Part shown: piece by piece, positions 4,826-6,120 of the stretch | How positions within the stretch are numbered: the first letter of the stretch is position 1 | Layout: each line of letters starts with the position of its first letter | DNA from: an uncultured Clostridia bacterium | GTDB lineage: Bacteria > Bacillota > Clostridia > Oscillospirales > Ruminococcaceae | Length of the DNA stretch: 6,120 nucleotides | Direction of reading: 5' to 3' | Assembly (NCBI GenBank): GCA_937901465.1 | Contig: CALGTU010000137.1 | Coordinates: 1-6,120, forward strand | Made by a program: the position numbers and the translations under genes | The notes under the pieces: model-generated | What the model was told of the DNA's origin: nothing | The model's database searches: none | Seen by the model: the letters and a program-made list of their open reading frames with translations, nothing else

Positions 4826-5425
4826 ATGGCAGATATGATGACAGTTCTCAGTGCAGAACAGACAGACCTTCTCCGCGGGCTTACCGATGTCGGAATGGGC
4901 AATGCCGCAACTGCACTATCTACAATGATAAATACAGGCACCGACATATCAATCCCCGATGTTAAACTGATTAAGCTTGAAGATGCAACACGTCTTCTTT
5001 CTGCGATATCGGGCGGAGCACTTACAATGCTTATAAACATCTCGGGTGATATTTACGGAAAGCTTATCCATATCATTCCTGCTCAGTTCGCAGAGAGAGT
5101 TATTTCAACCTATTATGAAAAGAAACTTTCTTCATGGGCAGACCTTAACGAAATGGATGAGTCTGTTATCTTTGAAATGACAAACATAATATCAGCTCAG
5201 TTCTGCAACGCACTTTCAGACCAGCTTGGTATGCTTGTCGATATCTCTACTCCTGAAAGATGTCAGAATCTCGCTGAATCTGTCGCTAAAGATGCTGACG
5301 AATCTCTCGTTTTCGTAAATACTGTTTTACAGATAACAGAAAACGGCTCTAAGGAATTCGCAGTATTCATTCCGGGACAGAAATATGTCGCTCCCATAGC
5401 AGAAAGAATAAAACGCGGAAGATAA
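4826..5425 (+). CDS. cheC: CheC-like CheY-phosphate phosphatase with one degenerate site
   Basis: This 199-residue cytoplasmic protein belongs to the CheC/CheX/FliY family, which removes phosphate from CheY-P in chemotaxis. CheC proteins have two pseudo-symmetric sites with the pattern (D/S)xxxExxN. The N-terminal one is degenerate here: DLLRGLTDVGMGNAATA at 14-30 has Gly18 and Asp21 where Glu and Asn are expected. The C-terminal one is intact in SVIFEMTNIISAQF at 113-126, with S113, E117 and N120. Length is close to Bacillus CheC (about 209). There is no signal peptide or membrane segment. Start: ATG 4826 with AGAGG at 4812-4816, nine bases upstream; ATGs at residues 4 and 5 are possible alternatives but less well spaced. 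No cheD, cheA or cheY is visible, so its partner must lie elsewhere. It probably belongs to the minD-like operon by read-through. Confidence 0.85.
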   Translation: MADMMTVLSAEQTDLLRGLTDVGMGNAATALSTMINTGTDISIPDVKLIKLEDATRLLSAISGGALTMLINISGDIYGKLIHIIPAQFAERVISTYYEKKLSSWADLNEMDESVIFEMTNIISAQFCNALSDQLGMLVDISTPERCQNLAESVAKDADESLVFVNTVLQITENGSKEFAVFIPGQKYVAPIAERIKRGR

Positions 5426-5426
5426 A

Positions 5427-5456
5427 TTGAATAAAAATAAATAAACTCCATATACT
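5427..5456 (+). promoter_or_regulatory. Possible sigma-A promoter of eno
   Basis: TTGAAT at 5427-5432, 18 bases, TATACT at 5451-5456, matching the consensus at 4/6 and 5/6 positions. Its -10 box lies in the left arm of the hairpin described next. A transcript from it would start near 5463, inside the hairpin loop, and would therefore lack the left arm. Weak -35, so tentative. Confidence 0.35.
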
Positions 5457-5483
5457 CATAAAAAAGTATATGGAGGATTTTTT
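5446..5483 (+). terminator. Terminator hairpin overlapping the eno ribosome binding site
   Basis: CTCCATATACT (5446-5456) pairs perfectly over 11 bases with AGTATATGGAG (5465-5475) around an eight-base A-rich loop. It is followed by GATTTTTT running straight into the eno ATG at 5484. The shape is that of an intrinsic terminator for the operon upstream. The right arm also contains most of the eno Shine-Dalgarno GGAGG (5472-5476), so in any read-through transcript the hairpin would hide it. Confidence 0.75.
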
Positions 5484-6120
5484 ATGCAGAAAATAGAAAA
5501 GGTTGAAGGTTTTGAGATAATCGATTCAAGAGGAAATCCGACGGTTATGGCGAGAGTTACTTTAAAAGACGGCGTTTGCGGAGAGGCTTCTGTTCCGTCG
5601 GGCGCATCAACGGGAAAATTCGAGGCGATAGAACTTCGTGATAACGACGGAAGATTTTTCGGCAAGGGTGTTAAGAATGCTGTAAGCAACATAAATACAG
5701 TTATCTCTCCCGCACTTTCTCTTCTTAAAACCGATAAGCAGGAAGAAATTGACAGCGTTCTTTGTCGTCTTGACGGAACAGAGAATAAATCAAAACTCGG
5801 TGCTAATGCAATTCTTGCGGTTTCTATGGCGGTAGCAAAAGCATTTGCAAACGAAAAGAGAATGCCTTTATATCGTTATCTCGGCGGAACGCTTGCTAAA
5901 AGCTTTCCTATGCCTATGATGAATATTTTAAACGGCGGTGCACACGCATCGAATAATATTGACATTCAGGAATTTATGATTGTTCCTGTTGGCGCTGAAA
6001 GTTTTTCCGAGGCGGTAAGAATAGGTTGCGAAATATATCATTCATTAGGAAAAATTTTAAAAGCAGAAGGCTATCTTACAACTGTCGGTGATGAGGGAGG
6101 ATATGCCCCTGACCTTTCAA
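5484..6120 (+). CDS. eno: Enolase, 5' part, cut by the window edge
   Basis: Enolase interconverts 2-phosphoglycerate and phosphoenolpyruvate in glycolysis. It is a cytoplasmic, Mg-dependent enzyme, usually about 430 residues. The 212 codons visible cover its N-terminal domain and the start of the barrel. Marks: [12 protein letters not shown] at about 10-21, the mobile loop [17 protein letters not shown] with the substrate serine at about 37-53, [43 protein letters not shown], and [12 protein letters not shown] at the edge, containing the catalytic glutamate of the GDEGG motif. All expected residues are intact so far. Start: ATG 5484 with GGAGG at 5472-5476, seven bases upstream; the GGAGG is also inside the terminator-like hairpin. 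Codon use is less strongly biased than in gdhA (AAA and AAG mixed), which is a little surprising for a glycolytic gene. The frame is still open at 6120. Confidence 0.96.
   Translation, partial: MQKIEKVEGFEIIDSRGNPTVMARVTLKDGVCGEASVPSGASTGKFEAIELRDNDGRFFGKGVKNAVSNINTVISPALSLLKTDKQEEIDSVLCRLDGTENKSKLGANAILAVSMAVAKAFANEKRMPLYRYLGGTLAKSFPMPMMNILNGGAHASNNIDIQEFMIVPVGAESFSEAVRIGCEIYHSLGKILKAEGYLTTVGDEGGYAPDLS

Overview
The window looks like chromosome of a low-GC Gram-positive anaerobe, most likely a gut Clostridia lineage near Ruminococcaceae/Oscillospirales. The reasons are the AT-rich intergenic DNA, AGGAGG-type ribosome binding sites, consensus sigma-A promoters, intrinsic terminators, AGA as a common Arg codon, and a glutamate dehydrogenase very like the 450-residue Clostridium symbiosum enzyme. 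This placement comes from reading alone, without a database search. All genes lie on the + strand and no mobile element, tRNA, rRNA or CRISPR array was seen.

Layout. (1) Bases 1-1294 hold the 3' end of an unrecognised, possibly LolA-like gene, overlapping by ATGA a PfkB-family kinase that is probably 1-phosphofructokinase (fruK). (2) Bases 1292-1600 hold a one-gene unit: a consensus sigma-28 (SigD) promoter whose -35 box overlaps the fruK stop, a 61-residue YjfB-like putative motility protein, and a terminator. (3) Bases 1601-3309 hold phased A-tracts, a perfect consensus sigma-A promoter, gdhA and a terminator. (4) Bases 3446-5483 hold a sigma-A promoter and an apparent operon of a MinD-like ATPase, a methylglyoxal synthase-like protein, a terminator or attenuator, and a CheC-like protein, ending in a terminator hairpin. 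(5) The 5' part of enolase (eno) starts at 5484 and runs off the window. Its Shine-Dalgarno lies inside the hairpin that ends the previous operon.

How the genes work together. fruK, gdhA and eno are central carbon and nitrogen metabolism. The most unusual part is the middle operon, where all three proteins belong to familiar families but each has lost a hallmark. The MinD-like ATPase ends just before the usual membrane-targeting helix, and no minE is present. The MgsA-like protein lacks both catalytic aspartates (positions equivalent to E. coli D71 and D101) but keeps much of the phosphate-binding region. The CheC-like protein keeps only one of two phosphatase sites. With the SigD-type promoter on yjfB, this suggests a motile or once-motile organism. 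It raises the possibility, as inference only, that the operon links a metabolite signal to positioning or chemotaxis output.

At the RNA level, each of the three promoters with a clear start gives a transcript predicted to begin with a stem-loop, and two of the terminator-like hairpins may also regulate the next gene.
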